Notes: generated by a model from the letters alone, not told the origin. 64,000 nucleotides of DNA from CAWDCV01 sp963728125 (GCA_963728125.1 CAVSIZ010000001.1:186001-250000), one strand, 5' to 3'. Positions 25,518 to 34,491 are shown, counted from the stretch's first letter. A program made the numbers and translations.

Positions 25518-26249
25518 CTAGTTCTTCTGAATCTGGCTGAACGAGAGTTCGACGGGCGTCTCGCGACCGAAGATCTCGACCAGGCCCTTGATCCTTTGCG
25601 CATCGGCGTTGATCTCGTTGATCGTCGCCTGCAGCGTCGCGAACGGGCCGTCGATGACGGTGACGGAATCGCCGACCTCGAAGTCGAGGACCTTGACCGG
25701 CGCGGCGGCGCGGTCCTTCTTGTCCGGCTCGGGCGCGAGGATCGTCACGACCTCGCTGAGCGTCAGCGGCGCCGGCTGGTGCCCGTGCCCGACGAAGCCG
25801 GTGACGCCAGGCGTGTTGCGTACGGCAGACCACGACTCGTCGGTCAGGTCCATGCGCACCAGGACGTAGCCCGGGAACTTGTTGCGACGGACGTTCTTGC
25901 GCTGACCGTTCTTGATCTCGACGACGTCTTCCTGCGGCACCTCGACCTGGAAGATGAAGTCCTCCATGTTGAGGGAGACGGTCCGGCTCTCCAGGTTGGC
26001 CTTGACGCGGTTCTCGTAGCCGGCATAGGAGTGCACGACGTACCACTCGCCGGGGGCGAGCCGCATCGCCTGGGTGAACTCCTCGACCGGGTCGACGACG
26101 ACGTCGTCCTCGACGGCGTCATCAGTGCCATCGACATCGATGACATCGACACCGCCGGCGGTGGTGTCGACCCCACCGAGGGCGGCGTCGGCGTCAGCGT
26201 CGACTGCCGTATCAAGAGCGGTAGTCGGCTGGCTGTCGGGCTGGGACAC
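25518..26249 (-). CDS. nusG: Transcription termination/antitermination factor NusG
   Basis: The 243-residue NusG has a GTG start and an acidic N-terminal extension of about 65 residues (many Asp/Val/Thr). The NGN domain follows (WYVVHSYAGYENRVKANLES, PGYVLVRMDLTDESWSAVRN) and then the KOW domain (FEVGDSVTVIDGPFATLQAT). The extension is typical of actinobacteria. NusG couples RNA polymerase to ribosomes. It lies downstream of secE and 46 bases upstream of rplK. Confidence 0.97.
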   Translation of the reverse strand: MSQPDSQPTTALDTAVDADADAALGGVDTTAGGVDVIDVDGTDDAVEDDVVVDPVEEFTQAMRLAPGEWYVVHSYAGYENRVKANLESRTVSLNMEDFIFQVEVPQEDVVEIKNGQRKNVRRNKFPGYVLVRMDLTDESWSAVRNTPGVTGFVGHGHQPAPLTLSEVVTILAPEPDKKDRAAAPVKVLDFEVGDSVTVIDGPFATLQATINEINADAQRIKGLVEIFGRETPVELSFSQIQKN

Positions 26250-26300
26250 GAAGAACTTCCTGTTTCTTTGTTGGGTCTCGTACGGATGGGTGTGTCTGGG

Positions 26301-26570
26301 CTAGCCGAAGACCTCGAGCACCGCCGTGGAGAAGGCGAAGTCGAGCAGCGAGAGAATCCCGACCATGACCGTCACGAAGACGATCACGACGATCGTGTAG
26401 GTGATCAATTGGCTGCGGGTCGGCCAGATGACCTTGCGCAGCTCGGCGATCACCTGCCGGTAGAACAGCGCGATGCGCGCCGGGAGCCGAGTGATCCCGC
26501 CCGAGGACGAACGATTCGGCTCGCCACCGGGACGACGCGCCGGCGTCGTCGGCGTGCGCGTGTCGGCCAC
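26301..26570 (-). CDS. secE: Preprotein translocase subunit SecE
   Basis: The GTG at 26568-26570, preceded by GGAGAG eight bases upstream, gives 89 residues. A polar N-terminus is followed by the conserved amphipathic segment FYRQVIAELRKVIWPTRSQL and one transmembrane helix (ITYTIVVIVFVTVMVGILSL). SecE clamps SecY in the membrane. The open frame continues upstream into the tRNA gene, so the internal GTG is the correct start. Confidence 0.95.
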   Translation of the reverse strand: MADTRTPTTPARRPGGEPNRSSSGGITRLPARIALFYRQVIAELRKVIWPTRSQLITYTIVVIVFVTVMVGILSLLDFAFSTAVLEVFG

Positions 26571-26635
26571 TTCGCTCTCCTGCTCCCTTGCTGCTGGTGA
26601 TCGGCTAGTTCTGTTGGTCGTTATCGGCTGGCGCC

Positions 26636-26712
26636 TGGCAGGGCCGGAGGGACTCGAACCCCCAACCACCGGTTTTGGAGACCGGGACTCTGACCAATTG
26701 AGCTACGGCCCT
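26636..26712 (-). tRNA. tRNA-Trp (CCA anticodon)
   Basis: The minus-strand cloverleaf starts AGGGCCG (26706-26712) and pairs with CGGCCCT. The D arm is GCTC-AATTGGTCA-GAGT. The anticodon loop CTCCAAA gives CCA, and the T loop is GTTCGAGTC. The discriminator is G, and the 3' CCA is encoded at 26636-26638. It directly precedes secE, the standard actinobacterial arrangement. Confidence 0.97.
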
Positions 26713-26766
26713 ACGGATGCGTTCCCGGGCATGCCGGAGCATGGCGGGAATGCCACCAGGAACGCG

Positions 26767-26796
26767 AGTGTACGGGGTTGGGCCCAACGCGGTCGA
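26767..26796 (-). promoter_or_regulatory. Promoter of tRNA-Trp/secE/nusG
   Basis: On the minus strand, TCGACC (26791-26796), an 18-base spacer and TACACT (26767-26772). Transcription would start about 48 bases upstream of the mature tRNA. Confidence 0.55.
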
Positions 26797-26830
26797 ACTC
26801 GTACACGGAGGCAGCTGTCAGGATGGAGGC

Positions 26831-28033
26831 ATGAGCGCGCGCTTGTCCCGCCGCATCTCGGCGATCTCCGAATCCGCCACTCTCGCCGTCGACGCCAAGG
26901 CAAAGGCACTCAAGGCCGCCGGGCGCCCGGTTGTCGTGTTCGGCGCCGGCGAGCCCGACTTCCCAACGCCGGAGCCCATCGTCGAGGCGGCGATCGCGGC
27001 GGCTCGCGAGTCCGGGATGCACCGCTACACCCCGACCGCCGGCTTGCCGGGGCTCAAGGCCGCGGTCGTAGCCAAGACCAGGCGCGATTCCGGCTACGAG
27101 GTCGACGCCTCGCAGGTGCTGGTCACCAATGGCGGCAAGCAGGCGCTCTACAACGCCTTCGCGGCGCTGCTCGATCCCGGTGACGAGGTCCTGCTACCTG
27201 CGCCGTACTGGACGACCTATCCCGAGTCGATCCGCCTCGCCGGCGGCGTGCCCGTCGATGTGATCACCGACGAGTCCAGCGGCTACCTCGTCGACATCGC
27301 GCAACTCGATGCGGCGCTGACTCCCCGTACCAAGGCGCTCGTCTTCGTGTCCCCGTCAAACCCGACGGGCGCGGTCTACCCGCCCGAGCAGGTCGCCGCC
27401 ATCGGCCAATGGGCCGTCGAGCACGGCGTCTGGGTCATCACCGATGAGATTTACGAGCACCTCGTGTACGGCGATGCGCAATTCTCGTCGATGCCGGTGC
27501 TCGTCCCCGAGCTCGCCGACACCTGCGTCGTCGTCAATGGGGTGGCCAAGACGTACGCGATGACCGGGTGGCGGGTCGGCTGGATGCTGGGACCGCAGGA
27601 CGTGGTCAAGGCGGCGACGAACCTCCAGTCGCACGCCACCTCGAACGTCAACAATGTCGCGCAGCGGGCAGCACAGTTCGCGCTCGAGGGCGACCTGTCC
27701 GCAGTGGCGCAGATGCGCGATGCGTTCGATCGCCGCCGCCAGACGATGACGCGGATGCTCGCGGAGATCCCCGGCGTCACCTGCCCGGAGCCACTGGGCG
27801 CGTTCTACTGCTATCCCGCCGTCAAGGATCTGCTCGGCAAGCAGATCCGCGGGCGGCGCACGGGCAGTTCGGCCGAGTTGGCCGATCTGCTGCTCGACGA
27901 GGCGGAGGTTGCCGTCGTGCCGGGTGAGGCGTTCGGCACGCCCGGATACCTGCGCCTGTCGTACGCGCTCGGCGACGACGACCTGGTCGAGGGCGTCACT
28001 CGGATGCAGAAGCTGCTCGGCGACGCGAGCTAG
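26831..28033 (+). CDS. Pyridoxal-phosphate aspartate-type aminotransferase
   Basis: The 400-residue fold-type I aminotransferase starts at ATG 26831, preceded by GGATGGAGG. PLP-binding features are GGKQALYNAF, SPSNPTGAV (near residue 174), DEIYEHLVYG, the Schiff-base lysine K240 in GVAKTYAMTGWRVGW, and LRLSYALGDD at the C-terminus. This is the AspC/PatA-like class I subgroup, probably transferring amino groups between aspartate or a similar amino acid and 2-oxoglutarate. Substrate cannot be fixed. It is divergent from tRNA-Trp. Confidence 0.9.
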   Translation: MSARLSRRISAISESATLAVDAKAKALKAAGRPVVVFGAGEPDFPTPEPIVEAAIAAARESGMHRYTPTAGLPGLKAAVVAKTRRDSGYEVDASQVLVTNGGKQALYNAFAALLDPGDEVLLPAPYWTTYPESIRLAGGVPVDVITDESSGYLVDIAQLDAALTPRTKALVFVSPSNPTGAVYPPEQVAAIGQWAVEHGVWVITDEIYEHLVYGDAQFSSMPVLVPELADTCVVVNGVAKTYAMTGWRVGWMLGPQDVVKAATNLQSHATSNVNNVAQRAAQFALEGDLSAVAQMRDAFDRRRQTMTRMLAEIPGVTCPEPLGAFYCYPAVKDLLGKQIRGRRTGSSAELADLLLDEAEVAVVPGEAFGTPGYLRLSYALGDDDLVEGVTRMQKLLGDAS

Positions 28034-28041
28034 GGCGTGCC

Positions 28042-28725
28042 CTAGCTCGACCCAGCAACCGCGGCACCCGAGGACGCGGCCACGACCGCCACCGAGATAG
28101 CGGCGTACATCTCGTCGAGTGCCTGCTTGACTGCTGCACCGGCCCAATCGCCCTCGGAGATCCCCTTCATCCTCGCGTCCGCTGCCTTGCGCTCCGACCG
28201 GTCAAGTCCGGGGAACAGCTGCTTGACCATGCCGGCCGCTCGGGTCACGGCGACGAGCGCCGCGGTGGACTCATCGGCAGGAGCGCCGTCCAGCACGACG
28301 CTGCGCAGCCGAGTCCGCACGGCGTCCTCCGGTCCAGTGACGACACCCGGATAGCGGTCGGCCGGGAAGATCCCCAGCACCTTGTGCTCGTCGCGCCGCA
28401 ACACGCCCCGCCCGACCAGCGCGTCGAGCACCTGCTGCCTGCTCTTGCCGCTGAGCTTCTCGACCCACCACTTCGGCTTGCGCTGCTTGCGCTCCGCGGC
28501 GATGCGGGCGAGCGGGTCGTCCAGGTACGGCGCGCCGGTAGGCGTCGGGTCGTTGACGACGACCTTCCCGTCGACGACGTCGATGCGTCCGGCCGCGGCG
28601 AGGTCGACGAGGACGGCACCGGCAACCGCGTACTTCAACGTCGTCGAGTCGACCCGAGACTTTCCCTCGAGGTCCTCGTACGCGAGCAGCAGGAGCGACT
28701 CAGGCGTGGGAGGAAGCGTGCTCAT
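28042..28725 (-). CDS. GPP34 (GOLPH3/VPS74-like) family protein
   Basis: The 227-residue protein begins MSTLPPTPESLLLLAYEDLE and continues SRVDSTTLKYAVAGAVLVDL with AAAGRIDVVDGKVVV, the GPP34 signature. Eukaryotic members bind phosphatidylinositol-4-phosphate at the Golgi. The role of the actinobacterial homologues is unknown; they may bind membranes. It ends 8 bases from the aminotransferase stop (convergent), and its ATG overlaps the ATG of the adenosine deaminase on the other strand. Confidence 0.8.
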   Translation of the reverse strand: MSTLPPTPESLLLLAYEDLEGKSRVDSTTLKYAVAGAVLVDLAAAGRIDVVDGKVVVNDPTPTGAPYLDDPLARIAAERKQRKPKWWVEKLSGKSRQQVLDALVGRGVLRRDEHKVLGIFPADRYPGVVTGPEDAVRTRLRSVVLDGAPADESTAALVAVTRAAGMVKQLFPGLDRSERKAADARMKGISEGDWAGAAVKQALDEMYAAISVAVVAASSGAAVAGSS

Positions 28726-29776
28726 GTCGGAGACCTACCCGGCATGCGGCACAGTGACGCTCGTGCGGGATCTGCGTTCGCTGCCGAAGGCGCACCTGCA
28801 CCTGCACTTCACCGGGTCGATGCGGCACACCACCCTGGTCGAGCTGGCCGATCTGCACGGCGTACGGCTGCCGGAGGCGCTGCGCTCGGCCTGGCCACCA
28901 GAGCTGTCCGCGGCCGACGAGAAGGGGTGGTTCCGCTTCCAGCGGTTGTACGACATCGCCCGCTCGGTGCTGCGGACCGAGGACGACGTACGCCGCCTGG
29001 TGCGCGAGGCGCTCGAGGACGAGCGGGCGGACGGCTCGGGATGGCTGGAGATCCAGGTCGACCCGTCCGGATACGCGAACCGGTTCGGCGGGATCACGAC
29101 GTTCCTCGAGCTCGTCCTCGACGCGGCCGCCGACGCCGCTGAAGACACCGGCGTCGGCGCCGGCATCATCGTGGCCGCCAACCGGACCCGGCACCCGCTC
29201 GACGCTCGGACGCTCTCGCGACTCGCGACGCAGTACGTCGGGCGAGGTGTCGTGGGCTTCGGCTTGTCCAACGACGAGCGCCGCGGCCAGACGTTGGAGT
29301 TCGCGCCCGCCTTCCGCATTGCTCATCGCGCCGGGCTGCTCCTGACCCCGCACGCGGGCGAGCTCCGCGGGCCGGCCAGCGTCCGCGAGGTGCTGCGTGA
29401 CCTCGGCGCGGATCGACTCGGTCACGGCGTCCGCATCGTGGAAGACCCGGAATTGTTGAAGGACGTAGCGGCGGCAGGGATCGTCTGCGAGGTATGTCCG
29501 CTGTCCAACGTGGGACTCGGTGTCTATGCCCGGGCGAACGACGTACCGCTCCGGGAGCTGTTCGACGCCGGGGTCGGGATAGCGCTCAGTGCCGACGACC
29601 CGCTGCTGTTCGGTTCGCGGCTCGTGGCGCAGTACGAGGTTGCGCGCGACGTCCACGACTTCGACGACTGGGAGATCGCGGCGCTGGCGCGCTGTTCGGT
29701 GCAGGCTTCGGCGGCGCCCGTGGTGATTCGAGAGCGGCTCCTTGCCGGCATCGACGCGTGGCTCGCGGCGCCGTGA
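28724..29776 (+). CDS. add: Adenosine deaminase family protein
   Basis: About 350 residues. The metal-binding motif AHLHLHFTGS (ligands likely H26 and H28), HAGE near residue 209 (catalytic Glu), DRLGHGVRI and SADDPLLFG near 289 are adenosine deaminase signatures. The enzyme converts adenosine or adenine to inosine or hypoxanthine. The variant HFTGS in place of HLDGA occurs in diverged members, so the substrate may differ. The annotated ATG overlaps the divergent GPP34 start; GTG 28754 is a plausible alternative that would leave about 30 bases between starts. Confidence 0.85.
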   Translation: MSETYPACGTVTLVRDLRSLPKAHLHLHFTGSMRHTTLVELADLHGVRLPEALRSAWPPELSAADEKGWFRFQRLYDIARSVLRTEDDVRRLVREALEDERADGSGWLEIQVDPSGYANRFGGITTFLELVLDAAADAAEDTGVGAGIIVAANRTRHPLDARTLSRLATQYVGRGVVGFGLSNDERRGQTLEFAPAFRIAHRAGLLLTPHAGELRGPASVREVLRDLGADRLGHGVRIVEDPELLKDVAAAGIVCEVCPLSNVGLGVYARANDVPLRELFDAGVGIALSADDPLLFGSRLVAQYEVARDVHDFDDWEIAALARCSVQASAAPVVIRERLLAGIDAWLAAP

Positions 29777-30411
29777 CGGGATCGGGTGTGACCCATCACC
29801 CGCTCCTGGGCGTGCTCCTCGACGCAGCCCGCGATGTGTTTCCGCCCGTCGATGGACGGGCCGTGATCGTCCCCCCGCTCGGCGGCCTCGAGGCAGTCGT
29901 GTCGTTCACTGGCCACGCAGTGCTGGCGACGTCCCTTCAGCCCGACGATCTGGCAATGGTGGCGCTGGACGGGTTCGGTGCCGCGTTGCAGCCCGACGTG
30001 CTGTCTCGTATGGCCGGTCCGGACGGGGAGGTGGGCGTCATCGACGTCACGCTGACAGCCCACGGCCTCGGCGGCGGCGCGCTTGCGGTCCGCGACGATC
30101 TCGACGACCACCCGCGGGTGCACCATGCGCGTGCCTGGCGCGGCGACGTACGCGTGTTCGGTGACGACCGCGGGTTGGTCACGGTGTCGCGGGGCCTGGC
30201 AGGCAGAACAGAGCTGTCGGTCGAGGCCGTGGCGACGACCGAGCCCGGGGTCGGGCGCGCACTGATCCGCGATGCACTCGGCCTGGTTGCTGCGGGCGAG
30301 CCGGTCTTCGCGGCGGTGGCACCGGGCAACGCGCGATCGCTGCGGGCGTTCCTCGCCGCGGGCTTCCGTCCGATCGCCAGCGAAGTGCTGATCAAACCGG
30401 GACGGCGTTAG
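29773..30411 (+). CDS. GNAT-like acetyltransferase
   Basis: About 212 residues from a GTG overlapping the adenosine deaminase stop (GTGA); a second GTG five codons on is possible. The N-terminal half is poorly conserved (HPLLGVLLDAARDVFPPVDG). The C-terminal half has VGRALIRDALGLVAAGEPVF and PGNARSLRAFLAAGFRPIAS, matching the acetyl-CoA-binding and C-terminal motifs of GNATs. The position implies co-translation with add. The acceptor is unknown. Confidence 0.65.
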   Translation: MTGSGVTHHPLLGVLLDAARDVFPPVDGRAVIVPPLGGLEAVVSFTGHAVLATSLQPDDLAMVALDGFGAALQPDVLSRMAGPDGEVGVIDVTLTAHGLGGGALAVRDDLDDHPRVHHARAWRGDVRVFGDDRGLVTVSRGLAGRTELSVEAVATTEPGVGRALIRDALGLVAAGEPVFAAVAPGNARSLRAFLAAGFRPIASEVLIKPGRR

Positions 30412-31139
30412 CGAGCTTCTCCCACACCGAGACGTGCTTGGTGCTATCGCTCGTGAAGGGCACGCGCGTCCAGTCGCTCCAGCGCTCGCGCAGCCGCATG
30501 CCGGCGATCCTCGCCATCAGGTCCAGCTCGGCCGGCCAGACGTAGCGAAACGGCGCTGAGAACGTGTCGACGCGACCGTCACCGATGAAGTAGTGATGCG
30601 ATATCAGGCCCTTGAGAGGCCACGTCGTACTCGTCGAAGCCGAGATGCGCGGGCGTCACCGTGAACGGCTGGTAGACCTCGCCGGGCGGTAGCCGCTGCA
30701 GTCCGGGGACACCGACCTCGATCACGAAGCAGCCACCGATACGCAGGTGTGCCGCGACGTTGCGGAAACAGTCGACCTGCTCGTCCTGCGTCGTCAGATT
30801 CATGATCGTGTTGTAGACGAGGTACGCGACGTCAAAGGGGCCGGCGACCGTGGTCGTCGCGAAGTCGCCGATCGTGACGACGATGTCGGCGGTGTCTGGC
30901 TTGGCGCGCAGCTTGGCGACCATGTCTGGTGACAGCTCGATGCCGTGGACGCGGACGCCGCGTCGGCTGAGCGGGATCGCGACCCGGCCGGTGCCGATGC
31001 CGAGCTCGAGCGCGGAGCCCCCGGCCGCGAGGTCGGCAAGGAAGTCGACGGTCGGATCGAGGACCGTTGCGTCGAACATGTCGCCCGAGTCCTCGTCGTA
31101 TGTTGCGGCGACCCGCTCGTCAAAGTAGTTCTCCGGCAC
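30392..31139 (-). pseudogene. SAM-dependent methyltransferase with single-base frameshift
   Basis: From a GTG (31137-31139) the frame encodes a class I methyltransferase: VPENYFDERVAATYDEDSGD, SAM motif LELGIGTGRVAIPLSRRGVR and acidic IELSPDM. After FDEYDVASQ it runs out of frame and stops at 30579. Removing one base from ggccc (30607-30611) restores QGLISHHYFIGDGRVDTFSA, PFRYVWPAELDLMARIAGMR and HVSVWEKLANAVPV to a TGA at 30392-30394. The repaired protein would be about 248 residues, normal for the family. It is either a sequencing indel or recent inactivation. The 3' end overlaps the convergent GNAT gene. Confidence 0.85.
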
Positions 31140-31260
31140 GCACGAACCCTGCCACGGGCTCCGTCCGCGCCACCTTTGGTTTCCTAGACTCCCTCTACCG
31201 AGAAGCGGGGACACGATTGCGTTCCGTGCGCCGCAGTTCCGGCCTACCTGCGCTACAACC

Positions 31261-32652
31261 GTGCACGTGCTGACAGCAGGGTTACCGCCCGGGGACGTGG
31301 TGACCGCGGCGGGCCGGGGCGACCTGCCGCTTCCGCTCTACATCGTCTTCGTGGTCGTCGGCTTGCTGATCGGCGCTGTGCTGGTGACCCTGCTCGTCAC
31401 GGCCCTGGTGACGATCATCCAGGCACGATGGCTCAGCCTGCGAGGGAAGGTGGGCTGGGTCGTCGGGTGCCTCGTTTTCCCGTACGCGATGCCGACGTCG
31501 TGGCACATCTACCGGTGGCGGGTCGAGCGGACAGCAGGCACTGAGGCACGGCAGGCGCGCGCAGGCCCGGGTATGAGGGAGTTAGCGGCCGGCCCAGTCG
31601 ACCACCCGGAGCTGGACTTCGGCGGCGAGGGCTTTGCGGCTACGGAGACGCGCACGCCGGTCGTCTTTCTCGATGCCGGCCGCGTCTCCTTTCTTGAGAC
31701 GGCACGGGATGCAGGCAAGCGGGCGGTCCTGGTCACCGATGAGGTCAGCGTGCTGACCCCGGCGTTGGCTGCGGTGTGGCAGGAGCCGGACGCGGCCTGG
31801 GTGGTCCGCAGCACCGCCGGGCTGCGAGACGGCTTCACCGGCCGCCGGCTTACCAGCGTCGGCGACGTGCTGACCGCGGCGCCGGTGCAGGCCATCGACG
31901 ATGTCGCTGTCGACTTCCTCCGGCCCAGCTCGGCCGACGCCGTTCAGGTCAGTGCCGTCGTGTCGGTCCGCCACGGCACGTGGGAAACCACCCAGCTCGG
32001 CGGCCCGGCCGCTGCTCTGGCGGAGCTGACCACCGGGTCGCCACTGCGACTGTGGGGGCCGTACGAACCGCTGGGCCGACACTGGGACCGGGTGGAGCTG
32101 ACCAAGGTCGCCAAGGAGCAGGCGCCCGGCCCGGCGCGGCTGCTGGTGGCTGCGCGCGGACTGGCTGTCATCCTGCAGGTCAGGTCGACTCGCTCGGGAC
32201 TGGAGGAGATGACCGAGGCCCACGTCAGCCTCGGCGCGCCCAGCCCGACCGGCTTCGACGACCAGCACGCGCGGCTGCTCAGCTGGCTCACCAACCTCGC
32301 GGACACGGCCATGCCCCTGGCCGGGCTGGTGCTGGCGCGTCGCGGCCGGGACGACCTCCTGGTGCCGCCGCGACTGACGCCTCGACCGGCCCCGATCGCC
32401 TTTCTGATCGGGCCGCCCGCGGTCGACGCCATGAAGATCGACGTGGACGACATGATCGCCCGCTTCGGCGCCATCCGGGTCGGCCGACCGAACTCCGTCG
32501 GCGCGTTGTTCCGGCTCGGCGGCCTCGACGGGTCCGGCTGGGACCGATGGGACGAGGTGCTGGAGGCCGTCGGCCGGGAGCAGCTCGCCACGGCGACGGG
32601 CCTCTCGCTGCGACATCTGCAGGCCCCCGCGGGCGTCCGGGGGGAATCCTGA
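31261..32652 (+). CDS. DUF6177-like protein with N-terminal transmembrane region
   Basis: The 463-residue product starts at GTG. Two hydrophobic segments lie near residues 25-55 and 63-77. The remaining ~380 residues resemble, from memory, the C-terminal part of DUF6177 proteins that accompany type VII secretion genes in streptomycetes: VVFLDAGRVSFLETARDAGK, LTPALAAVWQEPDAAWVVRS, GLRDGFTGRRL and a C-terminal APIAFLIGPPAVDAM. No secretion genes are nearby. The stop overlaps the next start (TGATG). The family assignment is tentative. Confidence 0.55.
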   Translation: MHVLTAGLPPGDVVTAAGRGDLPLPLYIVFVVVGLLIGAVLVTLLVTALVTIIQARWLSLRGKVGWVVGCLVFPYAMPTSWHIYRWRVERTAGTEARQARAGPGMRELAAGPVDHPELDFGGEGFAATETRTPVVFLDAGRVSFLETARDAGKRAVLVTDEVSVLTPALAAVWQEPDAAWVVRSTAGLRDGFTGRRLTSVGDVLTAAPVQAIDDVAVDFLRPSSADAVQVSAVVSVRHGTWETTQLGGPAAALAELTTGSPLRLWGPYEPLGRHWDRVELTKVAKEQAPGPARLLVAARGLAVILQVRSTRSGLEEMTEAHVSLGAPSPTGFDDQHARLLSWLTNLADTAMPLAGLVLARRGRDDLLVPPRLTPRPAPIAFLIGPPAVDAMKIDVDDMIARFGAIRVGRPNSVGALFRLGGLDGSGWDRWDEVLEAVGREQLATATGLSLRHLQAPAGVRGES

Positions 32653-33008
32653 TGCCGCGTGAGATCTACGTGCTGACCTCGGGCCCGGTGACCTTCGAGG
32701 CGGTGGTGCGAGCCGCGGCAGAGGTCGACGAAACGCTCGGGCTCCGACGGCTACAGCTCTCCGTTGGCTCGGCGCTGCAGCTGGTCGACGACGACGGACG
32801 GGCCGTACTGACGTGTTGGAACTCACGACGGCTCGCGGACGGATCTGACCTCCAGCGAGTCACCCGGGGACTCGACCTCCCCGACGGGTCGGTCTGGTGG
32901 ACCGAGGCCCAGGCGCCATGGGGACGGGCGGGTGACGCCGGGGTGGCGGTGGCCATCGGGGTGGCCGCCCGGCTCGGCGGCCGGGTCAAGGTCGAGGACG
33001 GGACGTGA
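32652..33008 (+). CDS. Small protein, possible detached N-terminal half of DUF6177
   Basis: 118 residues: MPREIYVLTSGPVTFEAVVR, QLSVGSALQLVDDDGRAVLT, GSVWWTEAQAPWGRAGDAGV. The PVWWTEA-like segment and the LTxxxP start resemble the N-terminal domain that is fused to the C-terminal domain in full-length DUF6177 proteins. Here it is a separate gene placed after its partner. No signal peptide. It overlaps the upstream gene by one base, so the two proteins probably act together. Convergent with murB. Confidence 0.45.
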   Translation: MPREIYVLTSGPVTFEAVVRAAAEVDETLGLRRLQLSVGSALQLVDDDGRAVLTCWNSRRLADGSDLQRVTRGLDLPDGSVWWTEAQAPWGRAGDAGVAVAIGVAARLGGRVKVEDGT

Positions 33009-33025
33009 CCTACCCGGCGCCGAAA

Positions 33026-34057
33026 TCAGAGCGTGGCGCCGATGAGCACGGGTTCGTTGACGAGGTCGATGTCGAATCGCGATCGGACGCCGTCCCGAAC
33101 GGTCCGCGCCAGGCCCAGCAGCTCCTCGGTCGTCGCGCCGCCGCGATTGGTCAGCGCAAGCGTGTGCTTGGTCGAGATCCGCGCCCGCCCGTTGCCGTAC
33201 CCCTTGCCGAAGCCCGCCTGTTCGATCAGCCACGCCGCGGACGTCTTGACCGAGCCGTCCGGGTGCGGCCAGCGTGGTGCGGCTGCCGGCAAGCCGGCCG
33301 CGACCGCCGGCGACAGCACCGGGTTGGTGAAGAACGAGCCAGCGCTCACCGTGTCCGGGTCGGCCGGGTCGAGCAGCATGCCCTTGCGGCGGCGCAACGC
33401 CAGCACGGTCTCGCGTAGGGCGTGCAGCGGTGCGCAGTCGCCGACCGCGATGCCGAGTGCATGCGCGAGCTCGGCATACCGAACGGGTCGCGAGACGTCG
33501 GACACCTGAAGGGCGAAGGTGACCGCCAGGACGGCGTAGCGGTCAGCCCCCTTGAATACCGACGTGCGATAGGCGAACCGGCACTCCTCGGCCGTGAACT
33601 GGACCACCGACCGGCGCTGCCGGTCCAGGACATCAACGACCCGAACCGTTTCGGCGACCTCCTGCCCGTACGCGCCGACGTTCTGCATCGGCGTCGCGCC
33701 CGTGAGCCCAGGGATGCCGGATAGGCACTCGAAGCCAGCGAGTCCGTCGCGTACGGTCCGCGCGACGACCGCGTCCCAGGGCTCCCCCGCCTGAACGGTG
33801 AGCTCGACGGTGTCGTCCGTCCGTTGGGTTTCGATGCCGCGGTTCCCGACGCGAACCACCGTGCCGGGAAAGCCGGTGTCGCTGACGACGAGGTTGCTAC
33901 CACCGCCGAGGATCAGCAGCGGCTCGCGGCGGTCGTCACAGTCCAGGACGGCGTCGACGATCTCCTGCTTCGACGTCGCGTCGATGAGGCATCGAGCTGG
34001 GCCGCCCACCCGCAGCGTGGTCAGGTCGGCGAACCGAGTGTCCCGCCGGATACGCAC
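33026..34057 (-). CDS. murB: UDP-N-acetylmuramate dehydrogenase
   Basis: The 343-residue type I MurB has FAD-binding GGGSNLVVSDTGFPGTVVR, GIPGLTGATPMQNVGAYGQE, FAYRTSVFKGADRYAVLAVT and the catalytic serine segment SAGSFFTNPVLS. It reduces UDP-GlcNAc-enolpyruvate to UDP-MurNAc in peptidoglycan synthesis. GTG start. It follows hadB by six bases, so hadA-hadB-murB form an operon, a known actinobacterial arrangement. Confidence 0.96.
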   Translation of the reverse strand: MRIRRDTRFADLTTLRVGGPARCLIDATSKQEIVDAVLDCDDRREPLLILGGGSNLVVSDTGFPGTVVRVGNRGIETQRTDDTVELTVQAGEPWDAVVARTVRDGLAGFECLSGIPGLTGATPMQNVGAYGQEVAETVRVVDVLDRQRRSVVQFTAEECRFAYRTSVFKGADRYAVLAVTFALQVSDVSRPVRYAELAHALGIAVGDCAPLHALRETVLALRRRKGMLLDPADPDTVSAGSFFTNPVLSPAVAAGLPAAAPRWPHPDGSVKTSAAWLIEQAGFGKGYGNGRARISTKHTLALTNRGGATTEELLGLARTVRDGVRSRFDIDLVNEPVLIGATL

Positions 34058-34062
34058 GACGC

Positions 34063-34491
34063 TCAGGACAGCTGCACCGTGGCCCTGGCGGCGTTGAGGA
34101 CCTTCGTCTCCCCCACCCGGGCGTCGAGCGTGACGACGACACGATTGTCGTCGAGCTTCTCCGTCACCGTGCCGCCCACGACAATCTCCGCCCCGCGGTC
34201 GTCGTCCGGCACCACCACCGGCGAAGAGAAGCGCACGCCGTACTCGAGCACCGCTCCCGGGTCGCCGACCCAGTCGGTGACGACGCGGGCTGCTTGCGCC
34301 ATCGTGAACATTCCGTGCGCGATGACGTTGGGGAGGCCAACCGCCGTAGCCACGCGCTCGTTCCAGTGGATGATGTTGAAGTCTCCGGACGCGCCGGCGT
34401 ACTTGATGAGGTTCACGCGCTGAACGGGGAATGTCTGCTGCGGCACCGGGGTACCGACCTCCACCTCGTCGTACGCCACTGAGCTCGCCAC
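34063..34491 (-). CDS. hadB: (3R)-hydroxyacyl-ACP dehydratase subunit HadB-like (MaoC hotdog)
   Basis: The 142-residue MaoC-like protein has the catalytic hydratase-2 motif: YAGASGDFNIIHWNERVATA (Asp and His) and NVIAHGMFTMAQAARVVTDW. With HadA it would dehydrate 3-hydroxyacyl-ACP in fatty-acid elongation (mycolic acids in mycobacteria). It lies one base after hadA. There is no hadC in the window. Confidence 0.85.
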   Translation of the reverse strand: MASSVAYDEVEVGTPVPQQTFPVQRVNLIKYAGASGDFNIIHWNERVATAVGLPNVIAHGMFTMAQAARVVTDWVGDPGAVLEYGVRFSSPVVVPDDDRGAEIVVGGTVTEKLDDNRVVVTLDARVGETKVLNAARATVQLS

